From Microbacterium thalassium (GTDB lineage Bacteria > Actinomycetota > Actinomycetes > Actinomycetales > Microbacteriaceae), in contig NZ_JACHML010000001.1 of assembly GCF_014208045.1 (NCBI RefSeq), forward strand, positions 2,790,001 to 2,854,000: a DNA stretch of 64,000 nt. The letters run 5' to 3'. Within the stretch, counting starts at the first letter, position 1; the number at the start of each line of letters is the position of its first letter. The notes below the pieces were generated by a model. That model saw only the letters and a program-made list of their open reading frames with translations. It was not told the origin of the DNA and made no database searches. This document shows, one piece after another, positions 32,034 through 40,599 of the stretch. A program made the translations under genes and the position numbers.

Positions 32034-33521
32034 GTGACGACCTTCGCCGACCTCGGCGTCGACCCGGACATCGTCGAGGCCCTCGCCTCGCGCGGAATCG
32101 TGGACGCGTTCCCCATCCAGGAGCAGACGATCCCGCTCGGCCTCCCCGGCCAGGACATCATCGGCCAGGCCAAGACCGGCACGGGCAAGACCTTCGGCTT
32201 CGGCATCCCCGTCGTCCAGCGCCTGGGCAAGGATCCCGAGCACGGCGTCAAGGCGCTGATCGTCGTCCCGACCCGCGAGCTCGCAGTGCAGGTCTACGAG
32301 GACATCGACATGCTCACCGAGAACCGCTCGACCAGCGTCGTCGCGATCTACGGCGGCAAGGCGTACGAGGGGCAGATCGAGCAGCTCAAGGCCGGCGCCC
32401 AGATCGTCGTCGGAACCCCCGGTCGCCTCATCGACCTGGCGAACCAGCGCCTGCTCGATCTCTCGAACGCCACCGAGGTCGTGCTCGACGAGGCCGACAA
32501 GATGCTCGACCTCGGGTTCCTGCCCGACATCGAGAAGATCTTCCAGAAGGTGCCGGCCGTCCGTCACACCCAGCTCTTCTCGGCGACGATGCCCGGCCCG
32601 ATCGTGGCCCTCGCCCGTCGCTTCATGTCGAACCCCATCCACATGCGCGCGAACGACCCCGACGAGGGACTCACGCAGGCGAATATCAAGCACGTCGTCT
32701 ACCGCGCCCACGCGCTCGACAAGGACGAGGTCATCGCCCGCATCCTTCAGGCCGACGGCCGGGGCAAGAGCGTGATCTTCACGCGCACCAAGCGCGCCGC
32801 GCAGAAGCTCGTCGACGAGCTGAGCGACCGCGGCTTCAACGCCGCCGCCGTCCACGGCGACATGAGCCAGGAGGCGCGCGAACGATCGATGGCGTCGTTC
32901 AAGGCCGGCAAGAAGGACGTGCTGATCGCGACCGACGTCGCCGCCCGCGGCATCGACGTCAACGACGTCACGCACGTGATCAACCACACCATCCCCGACG
33001 ACGAGAAGACGTACCTGCACCGCGCGGGCCGCACCGGCCGCGCAGGCAAGACCGGCATCGCGGTGACCTTCGTCGACTGGGAGGACCTGCACAAGTGGGC
33101 CCTCATCAACCGCGCCCTCGAGTTCGGTCAGCCCGAGCCCGTCGAGACCTACTCGTCGAGCCCGCACCTCTACGCCGACCTCGACATCCCCGAGGGCACC
33201 AAGGGCCGCATCCGGACGGCGCCGAAGACCGAGTCGATCCCGACCAAGGGGCAGCCGTCGGGCAACGGCGACGGGTCCTCGTCGCAGCGCCGTCGCCGCC
33301 GCCGCCGTTCGGGGGCGTCGGGTCAGGGCGCGCAGGGCCCGGCGAAGAGCGCACCCGAGGTCCCGGCCGAGCACGGCGCTCCGGCACCGCAGAGCGCCGG
33401 CCCGGAAGGTGCGGGAACGCACGACGGCAGCGGCAAGGGACACCACGACGGCAACCCGTCGGCCCGCCGACGCCGCCGTCGTCGCGGTCCCCGCACGCCG
33501 GGCGCTCCCGCCGCCGGCTGA
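32034..33521 (+). CDS. DEAD-box RNA helicase (RhlE-like)
   Basis: This 495-residue ATP-dependent RNA helicase carries the Q motif (FPIQEQTIP), AKTGTGKT at 46-53, PTRELA, DEAD at 152-155, SAT at 184-186 and the motif VI HRAGRTGRAG. The C-terminal 90 residues are disordered with two runs of arginine and Gly/Ser/Pro, likely for RNA binding. It probably works in mRNA decay or ribosome assembly. The GTG at 32034 has an AGG 8 bases upstream; an in-frame GTG at 32025 is an alternative. The structured leader suggests autoregulation by the helicase, which is inference. Confidence 0.92.
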   Translation: MTTFADLGVDPDIVEALASRGIVDAFPIQEQTIPLGLPGQDIIGQAKTGTGKTFGFGIPVVQRLGKDPEHGVKALIVVPTRELAVQVYEDIDMLTENRSTSVVAIYGGKAYEGQIEQLKAGAQIVVGTPGRLIDLANQRLLDLSNATEVVLDEADKMLDLGFLPDIEKIFQKVPAVRHTQLFSATMPGPIVALARRFMSNPIHMRANDPDEGLTQANIKHVVYRAHALDKDEVIARILQADGRGKSVIFTRTKRAAQKLVDELSDRGFNAAAVHGDMSQEARERSMASFKAGKKDVLIATDVAARGIDVNDVTHVINHTIPDDEKTYLHRAGRTGRAGKTGIAVTFVDWEDLHKWALINRALEFGQPEPVETYSSSPHLYADLDIPEGTKGRIRTAPKTESIPTKGQPSGNGDGSSSQRRRRRRRSGASGQGAQGPAKSAPEVPAEHGAPAPQSAGPEGAGTHDGSGKGHHDGNPSARRRRRRRGPRTPGAPAAG

Positions 33522-33526
33522 CGCGC

Positions 33527-33566
33527 TAGGGTGAGCGACGGACGCGCCCGCGTCCGTCCCTCGCTC
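33527..33566 (+). promoter_or_regulatory. -10 (TAGGGT) and 5'-terminal hairpin before SHOCT gene
   Basis: TAGGGT (33527-33532) is followed after 6 bases by CGGACGC-GCCC-GCGTCCG (33539-33556), so the stem begins at the predicted +1. An outer GAGCGA/TCGCTC pairing (33533-33538 with 33561-33566) makes a longer hairpin in read-through RNA from rhlE, where it could act as terminator. Confidence 0.45.
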
Positions 33567-33583
33567 AAGAAAGGCGCATCATC

Positions 33584-34009
33584 GTGCGTTTCCTCGAAGC
33601 AGTCACGACCGGCTATGAGTACCAGGGTTTCTGGGGCTCGTTCTGGGACATCATCTGGTGGTTCCTGGCGGTCTTCGTGTTCTTCGCGTATCTGTTCGCC
33701 CTGTTCGCGATCATCGGCGACCTGTTCCGCGACCGCAAGCTCAACGGCTGGTGGAAGGCGGTGTGGATCCTCTTCCTGATCTTCGTGCCGTTCCTCACGG
33801 CCCTGATCTACCTGATCGCCCGCGGGAAGGGCATGGCCGAGCGCAGCGCCGCCACGGCACGTCAGATGCAGGAGGCGCAGGACGCCTACATCAAGCAGGT
33901 GGCGAGCTCGAGCCCCAGTGAGGAGATCGCCAAGGCCAAGGCGCTCCTGGACGCCGGGACGATCACCCCCGAGGAGTACGAGGCCATCAAGGCCAAGGCC
34001 CTCGGCTGA
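33584..34009 (+). CDS. Membrane protein with PLDc_N-like region and SHOCT domain
   Basis: This 141-residue protein has two membrane helices (about 21-45 and 57-78) with the aromatic pattern of the PLDc_N type, then a charged linker and a C-terminal SHOCT motif (EEIAKAKALLDAGTITPEEY). SHOCT is a short protein-interaction module found at the ends of many bacterial membrane proteins. The specific role is unknown. The GTG at 33584 has AAAGG 9 bases upstream. It has its own predicted promoter behind rhlE. Confidence 0.82.
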   Translation: MRFLEAVTTGYEYQGFWGSFWDIIWWFLAVFVFFAYLFALFAIIGDLFRDRKLNGWWKAVWILFLIFVPFLTALIYLIARGKGMAERSAATARQMQEAQDAYIKQVASSSPSEEIAKAKALLDAGTITPEEYEAIKAKALG

Positions 34010-34042
34010 TCCTTCTCCGCCGCGCGCAGCGCCCTCGTCCGC

Positions 34043-34906
34043 CTACGGGTAGACGGGGGCGCTGCCGGTTGCGGCGTCGATGATGCGCGCGACCATGTCG
34101 TCGGAGGTCGTGTGCTCACCCGGCTGATTGGGCTTGCCGAGCCCGTGGTAGTCGCTGGAGCCGGTGACGATGAGGTCGCGCTCGCGGACGAGCCGGCGCA
34201 GTGTCCGCACACCGGACGCATGGTTGTCGCGGTGCCCGAGCTCGAACCCCGCCAGCCCGGCGTCGAGCATGCGCCGGAGCAGCGCCGCCTCCGGCACGCC
34301 CGCGCGGCCCGCCGGGTGCGCCACGATCGCGACTCCCCCGGCAGCCACGATCGCCTCGACGGCGGTCACCGGGTCCGGAGCGTACAGCGCGACGTAGTAG
34401 TCCCCCCGGGGGTGGAGGATCCCCGAGAACGCCTCGGCCCGGTCCCGCGCGAAACCGCGCGCGACCAGCGCATCGGCGATGTGCGGGCGCCCGACGGTCG
34501 CCCCGTCGACGGTCTGTTCGAGGATGTCCTCCCACGCGAGGTCGAAGTCGTGCGAGATGCGCTCGGCGATCAGGCGCGCGCGGTCCAGGCGAGACGAGCG
34601 GATGCGGCTGGTGAGCGCGCGCAGCGCGCGGTCGTCCGGGTCGAACAGGTAGGCCAGCAGGTGGACGCTGCGCCACTCCTGCCGAGACGACAGCTCCATG
34701 CCGGGCAGCAGCGTCATGCCCAGGGACGCGGCGGCCTCCGCGGCTTCCGCCCACCCCGCGGTGGTGTCGTGGTCGGTGAGCGACACGGTGCCGAGCCCGT
34801 GGCGGTGCGCGGCGGCCATCACCTGGGCCGGCGGCTCGGTGCCGTCCGACCGGGTGGAGTGCAGATGAAGGTCGCTGGGGCCTTCGAAACGCCGCGAATC
34901 CGACAC
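34043..34906 (-). CDS. PHP-domain phosphoesterase (TrpH/RNase AM-like)
   Basis: This 287-residue protein has the PHP-domain metal motifs: DLHLHSTRSDG near residue 12, SLTDHDTTAGW near 41, PGMELSS near 65, HPAGR near 190 and SSDYHG near 268. Relatives are 3',5'-nucleoside bisphosphate phosphatases and 5'-3' exoribonucleases such as E. coli RnaAM (YciV/TrpH). The GTG at 34906 is supported by TACGCT ending 6 bases upstream. It is convergent with the SHOCT gene and divergent from the EEP-family gene. The substrate is a prediction from family only. Confidence 0.87.
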   Translation of the reverse strand: MSDSRRFEGPSDLHLHSTRSDGTEPPAQVMAAAHRHGLGTVSLTDHDTTAGWAEAAEAAASLGMTLLPGMELSSRQEWRSVHLLAYLFDPDDRALRALTSRIRSSRLDRARLIAERISHDFDLAWEDILEQTVDGATVGRPHIADALVARGFARDRAEAFSGILHPRGDYYVALYAPDPVTAVEAIVAAGGVAIVAHPAGRAGVPEAALLRRMLDAGLAGFELGHRDNHASGVRTLRRLVRERDLIVTGSSDYHGLGKPNQPGEHTTSDDMVARIIDAATGSAPVYP

Positions 34907-34912
34907 GGCACG

Positions 34913-34918
34913 AGCGTA
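34913..34918 (-). promoter_or_regulatory. -10 element TACGCT, leaderless PHP gene
   Basis: The hexamer ends 6 bases before the GTG at 34906, and no Shine-Dalgarno sequence is visible. Confidence 0.45.
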
Positions 34919-34999
34919 TCGTCCGCCGCGCGCCGTCAGCGGCCGGCGCGACATGCCCGGATCGGCATGTCCCCTGACGGATCTCCCAGACACCTGACA

Positions 35000-35005
35000 T
35001 AGAGT
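35000..35005 (+). promoter_or_regulatory. -10 element TAGAGT, leaderless EEP-family gene
   Basis: The hexamer ends 7 bases before the GTG at 35013. Confidence 0.45.
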
Positions 35006-35012
35006 CTCGGTC

Positions 35013-36023
35013 GTGCTTCGCCTCGTGGGTGTCCTCTTCAGCGTGCTGTGGGCGATCGCCGCAGCGGTGCTCACGTGGCCGGGATTCTTCCGCGTCGAGC
35101 GGATGTGGCCGATCGCGCAGATCATCTCGTTCCGCGGTCTGCTCGTGGCCGCGTTCGCGGCGATCGCCGTGATCACGCTCGTGCTGGCGGTCGTCAGGCC
35201 CCTCCGGCGGTTCGCGCTCTCGCTGGCCGCGATCTCGGCGATCGCCGCCGTCGCCGGCGCCGTGATGATGGTCGGGCGGGGCCTGGGAACCGAGACACTC
35301 CCGGCGAAGACCGACTCCAGCATCCGCGTCATGACCTGGAACACCGCCGGCGAGGCCACGGCGCCCGAGACCGTGGCCCGCATCGCGGTGGCGATGGACG
35401 CCGACATCGTGGCGCTGCCCGAGACGACGATCGAGAGCGGCGAGCAGGTCGCGATCGCGATGCGCGAGCTCGGCCAGCCGATGTGGGCGCACTACACCGA
35501 CTACCCCGACACCGAATGGGATGCCGGGTCGACGACGCTGCTGATCGCGCCCGAGCTCGGCGACTACGCCGTCATCGAGGCTTCCCAGGCGGGAACGTCG
35601 ACCGTTCCGAGCGCCGTCGCGATGCCCACCGACGGCGGGGGGCCGATCGTCGTCGCCGCGCACGCGGTCGCCCCGCGGCGGTCGTACATGGCCGACTGGC
35701 GCGAGGACCTGCAGTGGCTCGCCGACCAGTGCGGCGACGCCAACGTCATCATGGCGGGCGACTTCAACGCCACCGTCGAGCACATGTCGGGGCTCGGCAT
35801 CGACGGCGGCACGCTCGGCCAGTGCTACGACGCGGCCGCCGAGTCCGGCAACGGGTCGGTGGGCACCTGGTCCACCGAGGTCCCGTCTCTGGTCGGCGTG
35901 CCGATCGACCACGTCATGGTGTCGGCGGACTGGACGGTGACCGGCTCGATCGTGCTGCGCTCCGCCGACGACTCGGGGTCCGACCACCGCCCGCTCATCG
36001 TGCAGCTCGAGCCCGCCGGCTGA
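35013..36023 (+). CDS. Membrane-anchored endonuclease/exonuclease/phosphatase-family protein
   Basis: This 336-residue protein has three N-terminal membrane helices (about 1-25, 38-60, 66-88) and an extracytoplasmic EEP domain from about residue 105. EEP signatures are IRVMTWNTAG, ALPETT (metal Glu), MAGDFNAT near residue 250 and SDHRPLIV near the C-terminus (catalytic His). Such membrane-tethered EEP proteins may act on lipid, nucleotide or DNA phosphodiesters outside the membrane; the substrate is unknown. The GTG start is set by the -10 at 35000-35005. Confidence 0.87.
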   Translation: MLRLVGVLFSVLWAIAAAVLTWPGFFRVERMWPIAQIISFRGLLVAAFAAIAVITLVLAVVRPLRRFALSLAAISAIAAVAGAVMMVGRGLGTETLPAKTDSSIRVMTWNTAGEATAPETVARIAVAMDADIVALPETTIESGEQVAIAMRELGQPMWAHYTDYPDTEWDAGSTTLLIAPELGDYAVIEASQAGTSTVPSAVAMPTDGGGPIVVAAHAVAPRRSYMADWREDLQWLADQCGDANVIMAGDFNATVEHMSGLGIDGGTLGQCYDAAAESGNGSVGTWSTEVPSLVGVPIDHVMVSADWTVTGSIVLRSADDSGSDHRPLIVQLEPAG

Positions 36024-36025
36024 CG

Positions 36026-36040
36026 CCCGCCCCGGGCGGG
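36026..36040 (+). terminator. GC hairpin after the EEP gene
   Basis: CCCGCCC (36026-36032) and GGGCGGG (36034-36040) form a 7-bp inverted repeat 3 bases after the stop. There is no T tract, and the centre is only one base, so activity is uncertain. Confidence 0.35.
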
Positions 36041-36073
36041 GCGCGCTCGGCGCCGGCATGGGAGACTGGAGAG

Positions 36074-37495
36074 ATGAGCACGACAGGCGACAGCGACACG
36101 ATCGCTCAGACCGACTCCGAGAAGCCCACGACGAGCACCAACCGCCGCCAGCCGTACGGCCAGGGCTTCCTCGACACGATCTCGACCGGGTGGGCCGACC
36201 GCCCCGAGAGCGTCCCGCCGCAGCGAGCGCAGGCCGCTTTCGCGGCCGCGCGCCGTGACGCGGTCTCGGCCGCCTTCCCGGGCCGCCGGCTCGTGGTCCC
36301 GGCCGGTTCGCTCAAGCAGCGCAGCAACGACACCGACTACCCGTTCCGCCCCCACTCGGCGTTCGCCCACCTCACCGGCTGGGCCGCCGACGCCGAGCCC
36401 GACTCGCTGCTCGTCTTCGAGCCGCGCGACGAGACGGGGCACGACGTCACCCTCTACTTCCGCGAGCGCGCCGACCGCACGACCGCCGAGTTCTACTCCA
36501 ACGCCGCGATCGGCGAGTTCTGGATCGGCCCGCGCCCGGCGCTGGACGGCGTCGCCTCGGACCTCGGCCTGGCGACCGCGCACGTCGACGATTTCGCCGC
36601 CGGCGAGCACGACCTGGTGGTGGACGAGGACGACGAGCTCACGCGCTTCGTCTCGGAGCTCCGCCTGGTCAAGGACGCCTACGAGATCGAGCAGATGCGT
36701 CTCGCGGTCGACGTCACCGCGCGCGGCTTCGACGACATCGTCGCGAACCTCGACCGCTCCATCGAGCACGCCCGCGGCGAGCGCATCGTCGAGGGCGTGT
36801 TCCACACGCGCGCCCGCAGCGACGGCAACGCGGTCGGCTACGACACGATCGCCGCGTCCGGCCCCCACGCGTGCTACCTGCACTGGACCCGCAACGATGG
36901 CGCGGTGATCCCCGGCGACCTGATCCTCATCGACGCCGGCGTCGAGGTCGACAGCCTGTACACGGCCGACATCACGCGCACGCTCCCCGTGAGCGGGACG
37001 TTCACCGACATCCAGCGCAAGATCTACGAGACGGTCCGCGAAGCCGCCGACCACGCGTTCGCCGCCGCGAAGCCCGGTGTGCTGTTCCGCGAGGTCCACG
37101 CGGCTGCGATGGAGATCATCGCCGCGCGCGTCGCCGAGTGGGGGCTGCTGCCGGTCACCGCCGAGGAGGCGCTCGAAGCGGATGCCGGCGGACACCACCG
37201 CCGCTACATGGTCCACGGCACGAGCCACCACCTGGGCATCGACGTGCACGACTGCGCGCAGGCCCGCCGCGAGATGTACTACGACGCGCCGCTCGAGCCC
37301 GGCATGGTGTTCACGATCGAGCCCGGTCTGTACTTCCAGATCGACGACGTGACCGTCCCCGAGGAGTACCGCGGCATCGGCGTGCGCATCGAGGACGACA
37401 TCCTGATGACCGAGGACGGTCCGGTGAACCTGTCGGCCGACATCCCGCGCACGGCCGACGAGGTCGAGGCGTGGATCACACGCCTGAAGAAGTGA
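36074..37495 (+). CDS. pepP: Xaa-Pro aminopeptidase P (M24B)
   Basis: This 473-residue metallopeptidase removes an N-terminal residue preceding proline. The N-terminal AMP_N domain spans about 40-190 and the pita-bread domain 200-470. Metal ligands can be placed: D287 (LILIDAG), D299 (YTADITRT), a His in HGTSHHLGIDVHD, a Glu in MVFTIEPGLYF and a Glu in VRIEDDIL. A disordered, Thr/Ser-rich N-terminus of about 30 residues precedes the fold. The ATG at 36074 follows GGAGAG. Its stop overlaps the GTG of the next gene (GTGA), so peptide and gamma-glutamyl metabolism genes are coupled. Confidence 0.93.
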   Translation: MSTTGDSDTIAQTDSEKPTTSTNRRQPYGQGFLDTISTGWADRPESVPPQRAQAAFAAARRDAVSAAFPGRRLVVPAGSLKQRSNDTDYPFRPHSAFAHLTGWAADAEPDSLLVFEPRDETGHDVTLYFRERADRTTAEFYSNAAIGEFWIGPRPALDGVASDLGLATAHVDDFAAGEHDLVVDEDDELTRFVSELRLVKDAYEIEQMRLAVDVTARGFDDIVANLDRSIEHARGERIVEGVFHTRARSDGNAVGYDTIAASGPHACYLHWTRNDGAVIPGDLILIDAGVEVDSLYTADITRTLPVSGTFTDIQRKIYETVREAADHAFAAAKPGVLFREVHAAAMEIIAARVAEWGLLPVTAEEALEADAGGHHRRYMVHGTSHHLGIDVHDCAQARREMYYDAPLEPGMVFTIEPGLYFQIDDVTVPEEYRGIGVRIEDDILMTEDGPVNLSADIPRTADEVEAWITRLKK

Positions 37496-39282
37496 GCTTC
37501 ACCCCACCCGACTCGTTCACGACGCGCCCGACGCTGACGGGCACGTTCGGCATGTCGGCGTCGACGCACTGGCTGGCGACGGCGAGCGCGCAGGCGATGC
37601 TCGAGCGCGGCGGCAACGCGTTCGACGCCGCAGTCGCCGGGGCGTTCGTGCTGCACGTCGTCGAGCCGCACCTCAACGGCCCGGGCGGCGACCTCGTGGG
37701 GCTGTTCGCGACGGCCGACGACCCTGGACGCCCGGTCGTGCTGATGGGCCAGGGCCCCGCTCCGGCCGGCGCGACGATCGAGCACTTCCGCGGCGAGGGG
37801 CTCGACCTCGTGCCCGGCGCGGGCGGCCTCGCCGCGGCGATCCCGGGCGCCGTCGACGCGTGGCTGCTGCTGCTGCGCGACCACGGCACGATGGAACTCG
37901 CCGACGTGCTCGGCCCTGCGATCGGGTACGCGCGCGACGGCGCCCCGCTGCTTCCGACCACGGTCGCCGTGATCGAACGAGTGGCCGATCTCTTCCGCGA
38001 CCACTGGCCGACGTCGGCCGACCTGTGGCTGCCCGGCGGCGAGGTGCCGCAGGCCGGCGACCTGCACCGCAACCCCGCGTACGCCGGCGTGCTCGAACGG
38101 CTCATCGCGGCGGGAGCGGATGCCGACGACCGCGCGTCGCGCGTCGAGGCCGCCCGTGCCGAGTGGGCGACCGGTCTCGTGGCGCAGGCGGCATCCGCCT
38201 TCCTCGCCCGGCCCCACCGCCACTCCACCGGCGGCGACCACGCTGCGGTCATCTCCCCCGCCGACTTCGCGGGCTTCCGCGCCGGGTACGAGGAGGCCCT
38301 GACGGCGACCTTCCGCGGCCACACCGTGGCGAAGGCGGGCGCGTGGTGCCAGGGCCCGGCGCTGCTGCAGGCGCTGCGGATCCTCGAGCCGCTGCCCGAC
38401 GAGCTGCTGGACGTGTCGACCGAGGCCGGCGCCCACACGGTGCTCGAGACCCTCAAGCTGGTGCTCGCCGATCGCGACGCGTACTTCGGCGACGGCGTGG
38501 ATCTTGATCCGCTCCTCGACGACGCGTACCTCGCCGGCCGACGAGCCGAGATCGGCGACGTCGCGTCGCGCGCGTGGCGTCCGGGCTCGGTGCCCGGGCG
38601 CGAGCCCTTCCGTCCGCCGCTGCGCCGTTCGGCCGACGAGGCCGTCTCGTTCGCCGGCGCCGGTGAGCCCACCGTCTCGCGCGAGGGGCACACGCGCGGG
38701 GACACGTGCCACATCGACGTCGTCGACCGCTGGGGCAACATCGTCTCGGTGACGCCCTCGGGCGGCTGGCTGCAGTCGAGCCCGACGATCCCCGAGCTCG
38801 GCTTCTGCCTCGGCACGCGCCTGCAGATGGCGTGGCTCGACGAGTCGTCGCCCTCGGCGCTGCGTCCCGGCGCGCGCCCCCGCACGACGCTCACCCCGAC
38901 GCTCGTGCTGCGCGACGGGGCGCCGGTCATGGCCCTCGGGTCACCGGGCGGCGACCAGCAGGACCAGTGGCAACTGCCGATGCTGCTGCGCATGCTCGCG
39001 GGCGGCTATGCCGCGCAGGAGGCCATCGACGCCCCGATCCTGCACACCGTCGCGCTCGTCGACTCGTTCTGGCCGCGCACGTGGGAGCCTGCCGGCGCCG
39101 TCGTCGAGGATCGCATCGGCGACGACATCGTCGAGGGACTCGCGCGGCGCGGGCACGACGTGGTCCGCGCGGGCGAATGGCGTCTCGGGCGCCTGTCGGC
39201 CGTTGGTATCGACCGCGACCGCGGAACGGTGTGGGCAGCCGCGAACCCGCGCGGCATGCAGGGGTACGCCGCGGGGCGGTAG
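37492..39282 (+). CDS. Gamma-glutamyltransferase family protein
   Basis: This 596-residue Ntn-hydrolase-type protein is expected to self-cleave before the nucleophilic T405 in TRGDTCHIDVVD, giving large and small subunits. The downstream GN-VSVTPSGGWLQSSP segment and the SPGGDQQ motif are typical of the family. It is cytoplasmic in appearance, as no signal peptide is visible, unlike glutathione-degrading periplasmic GGT. It therefore resembles the YwrD/putative gamma-glutamyltransferase group whose substrates are unclear. It is translationally coupled to pepP, fitting turnover of small peptides. The frame upstream of 37492 is a shadow of pepP. Confidence 0.87.
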   Translation: MSFTPPDSFTTRPTLTGTFGMSASTHWLATASAQAMLERGGNAFDAAVAGAFVLHVVEPHLNGPGGDLVGLFATADDPGRPVVLMGQGPAPAGATIEHFRGEGLDLVPGAGGLAAAIPGAVDAWLLLLRDHGTMELADVLGPAIGYARDGAPLLPTTVAVIERVADLFRDHWPTSADLWLPGGEVPQAGDLHRNPAYAGVLERLIAAGADADDRASRVEAARAEWATGLVAQAASAFLARPHRHSTGGDHAAVISPADFAGFRAGYEEALTATFRGHTVAKAGAWCQGPALLQALRILEPLPDELLDVSTEAGAHTVLETLKLVLADRDAYFGDGVDLDPLLDDAYLAGRRAEIGDVASRAWRPGSVPGREPFRPPLRRSADEAVSFAGAGEPTVSREGHTRGDTCHIDVVDRWGNIVSVTPSGGWLQSSPTIPELGFCLGTRLQMAWLDESSPSALRPGARPRTTLTPTLVLRDGAPVMALGSPGGDQQDQWQLPMLLRMLAGGYAAQEAIDAPILHTVALVDSFWPRTWEPAGAVVEDRIGDDIVEGLARRGHDVVRAGEWRLGRLSAVGIDRDRGTVWAAANPRGMQGYAAGR

Positions 39283-39286
39283 AGCC

Positions 39287-39302
39287 TCGATCGGGAGATC
39301 GA
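39287..39302 (+). terminator. Short hairpin after gamma-glutamyltransferase gene
   Basis: TCGATC (39287-39292) and GATCGA (39297-39302) pair around GGGA directly after the stop codon. The stem is weak and there is no T tract, so this is tentative. Confidence 0.3.
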
Positions 39303-39358
39303 AAGTCATCGCATCACGCATCGATGCGCGCGCGTAACCCGATCGACGGACAGTGCCG

Positions 39359-40003
39359 TCAGGCGGCGACCTGGGCGGCTTCCCGCTCCTCGGCGCGGCG
39401 CATCGCCCACTCGTAGCGGTCGAGGCGGAAGCGGATGTAGAAGATCAGGAAGAAGATCAGCACGGCCATCGCCATCCAGGGGCCGATGGTGCGCATGATC
39501 ACGAACTCGGTCGCCGACGACACCGACAGGTGCCAGGCCTCCCACCCGGCGATGCCGAGCTCCACGAGCGCCCACACGAGCGTGACGTGGGCGGCGACGC
39601 GCCGGTAGACGGCGTGCTCCGCGGTCAGGTGGCGGTACGGGGTCACGAGCGGCATCAGGTAGACGGCGACCGGCCGGCGCGTGAAGGCCGTCGCGCCGAC
39701 CGCCACCGCGATCACGGCACTCAGGGCGATGCCGGCGCCGAAGTAGACCACGTGCGACTGCGTGAGGACGCCCGCGACGGCCTTGACCACGACGTAGGCG
39801 AGCGTGAGCGGCAGCAGCACGCCGATGCCGCGGCCGCGGCTGCGGCGGACGACGATCAGCACGATCGCGATCGCGCTGGCGGCGATCATCGCCGGGATCA
39901 GTCCGAGCCAGTTGTCGACGAGCAGGAACACCGCTGTGGGAAGCAGCGAGACGAGCGCCGGCACCAGGCCGGGGCGGCGGATCGTGATGGCCGGCGTGGA
40001 CAT
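39359..40003 (-). CDS. Six-helix membrane protein (DUF3159-like)
   Basis: This 214-residue integral membrane protein has six predicted helices, with conserved-looking motifs VFLLVDNWLGLIPAM, FTRRPVAVYLMPLV and the C-terminal RFRLDRYEWAMRRAEEREA. It resembles the actinobacterial DUF3159 group, but I am not certain. The ATG at 40003 has GGAAGAAG 6 bases upstream; the frame continues to 40381 without support. The protein is convergent with the gamma-glutamyltransferase gene and divergent from the DGPF/ECF pair. No function can be assigned. Confidence 0.7.
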   Translation of the reverse strand: MSTPAITIRRPGLVPALVSLLPTAVFLLVDNWLGLIPAMIAASAIAIVLIVVRRSRGRGIGVLLPLTLAYVVVKAVAGVLTQSHVVYFGAGIALSAVIAVAVGATAFTRRPVAVYLMPLVTPYRHLTAEHAVYRRVAAHVTLVWALVELGIAGWEAWHLSVSSATEFVIMRTIGPWMAMAVLIFFLIFYIRFRLDRYEWAMRRAEEREAAQVAA

Positions 40004-40156
40004 GATGGCTTCTTCCGTCTGCGAACTCTGTGCTCCCGAGTCTCGCTCTCGGGCTCCCGCGCGGCATCCACCGATCGGTGGAGGCGGCATCCGACGTCCG
40101 TTCGAAGCCTGCTGTCGGCGGATCCACGAGATCTGCGACAACCCGTGCGCTCGAGG

Positions 40157-40183
40157 TGTCCATCTGGTCGACTGTTGTTCGTC
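40157..40183 (+). promoter_or_regulatory. Candidate ECF42-type promoter for the DGPF-sigma operon
   Basis: TGTCCA (40157-40162) and CGTC (40180-40183) are 17 bases apart in the 231-base region before the operon. This is close to the TGTCGA / CG(A/T)C motif I recall for ECF42 targets, which include their own DGPF genes. It may indicate autoregulation. Confidence 0.35.
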
Positions 40184-40234
40184 ACTTCGGTGAGGGGCCG
40201 CAGGGGGCGGCTCCCGTGACGAGAGGACACTCCC

Positions 40235-40597
40235 ATGCAGTACATGCTTCTGCTCACCAGCGCTCCGGACGCGGGCCCGCAGCCCGGCAGCCCCGAAGAG
40301 GCCGCCGAGATGGGCGAATGGTTCGCGTACGACGACATGCTCAAGCAGGCGGGCGTGTTCGTCTCGGGCGAGGCGCTCCACCCCGTCGACACCGCCACGA
40401 CCGTCCGCGTGCGCGACGGCGGCACGGTCGTCACCGACGGCCCCTTCGCCGAGACGAAGGAGTACCTCGGCGGCTACTACGTCATCGACGTTCCCGACCT
40501 CGACACCGCGATCTCGTACGCCGAGAAGGTGCCGAACATCGGCTACGGCTCCGTCGAGATCCGCGCCGTCCTGGATGTCTCGGCGATGGCCGGATAG
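40235..40597 (+). CDS. YCII-related DGPF-domain protein
   Basis: This 120-residue protein belongs to the YCII/DGPF family, with the eponymous motif in VVTDGPFAETKEYLGGYYVID. The start MQYMLLL is typical, and GAGAGGA lies 7 bases before the ATG. DGPF proteins are ferredoxin-like-fold proteins of unknown activity that are almost always encoded next to an ECF sigma factor, as here (2-base gap to the sigma gene). They are thought to be targets or partners of that sigma factor. It is one operon with the following gene. Confidence 0.92.
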   Translation: MQYMLLLTSAPDAGPQPGSPEEAAEMGEWFAYDDMLKQAGVFVSGEALHPVDTATTVRVRDGGTVVTDGPFAETKEYLGGYYVIDVPDLDTAISYAEKVPNIGYGSVEIRAVLDVSAMAG

Positions 40598-40599
40598 GG

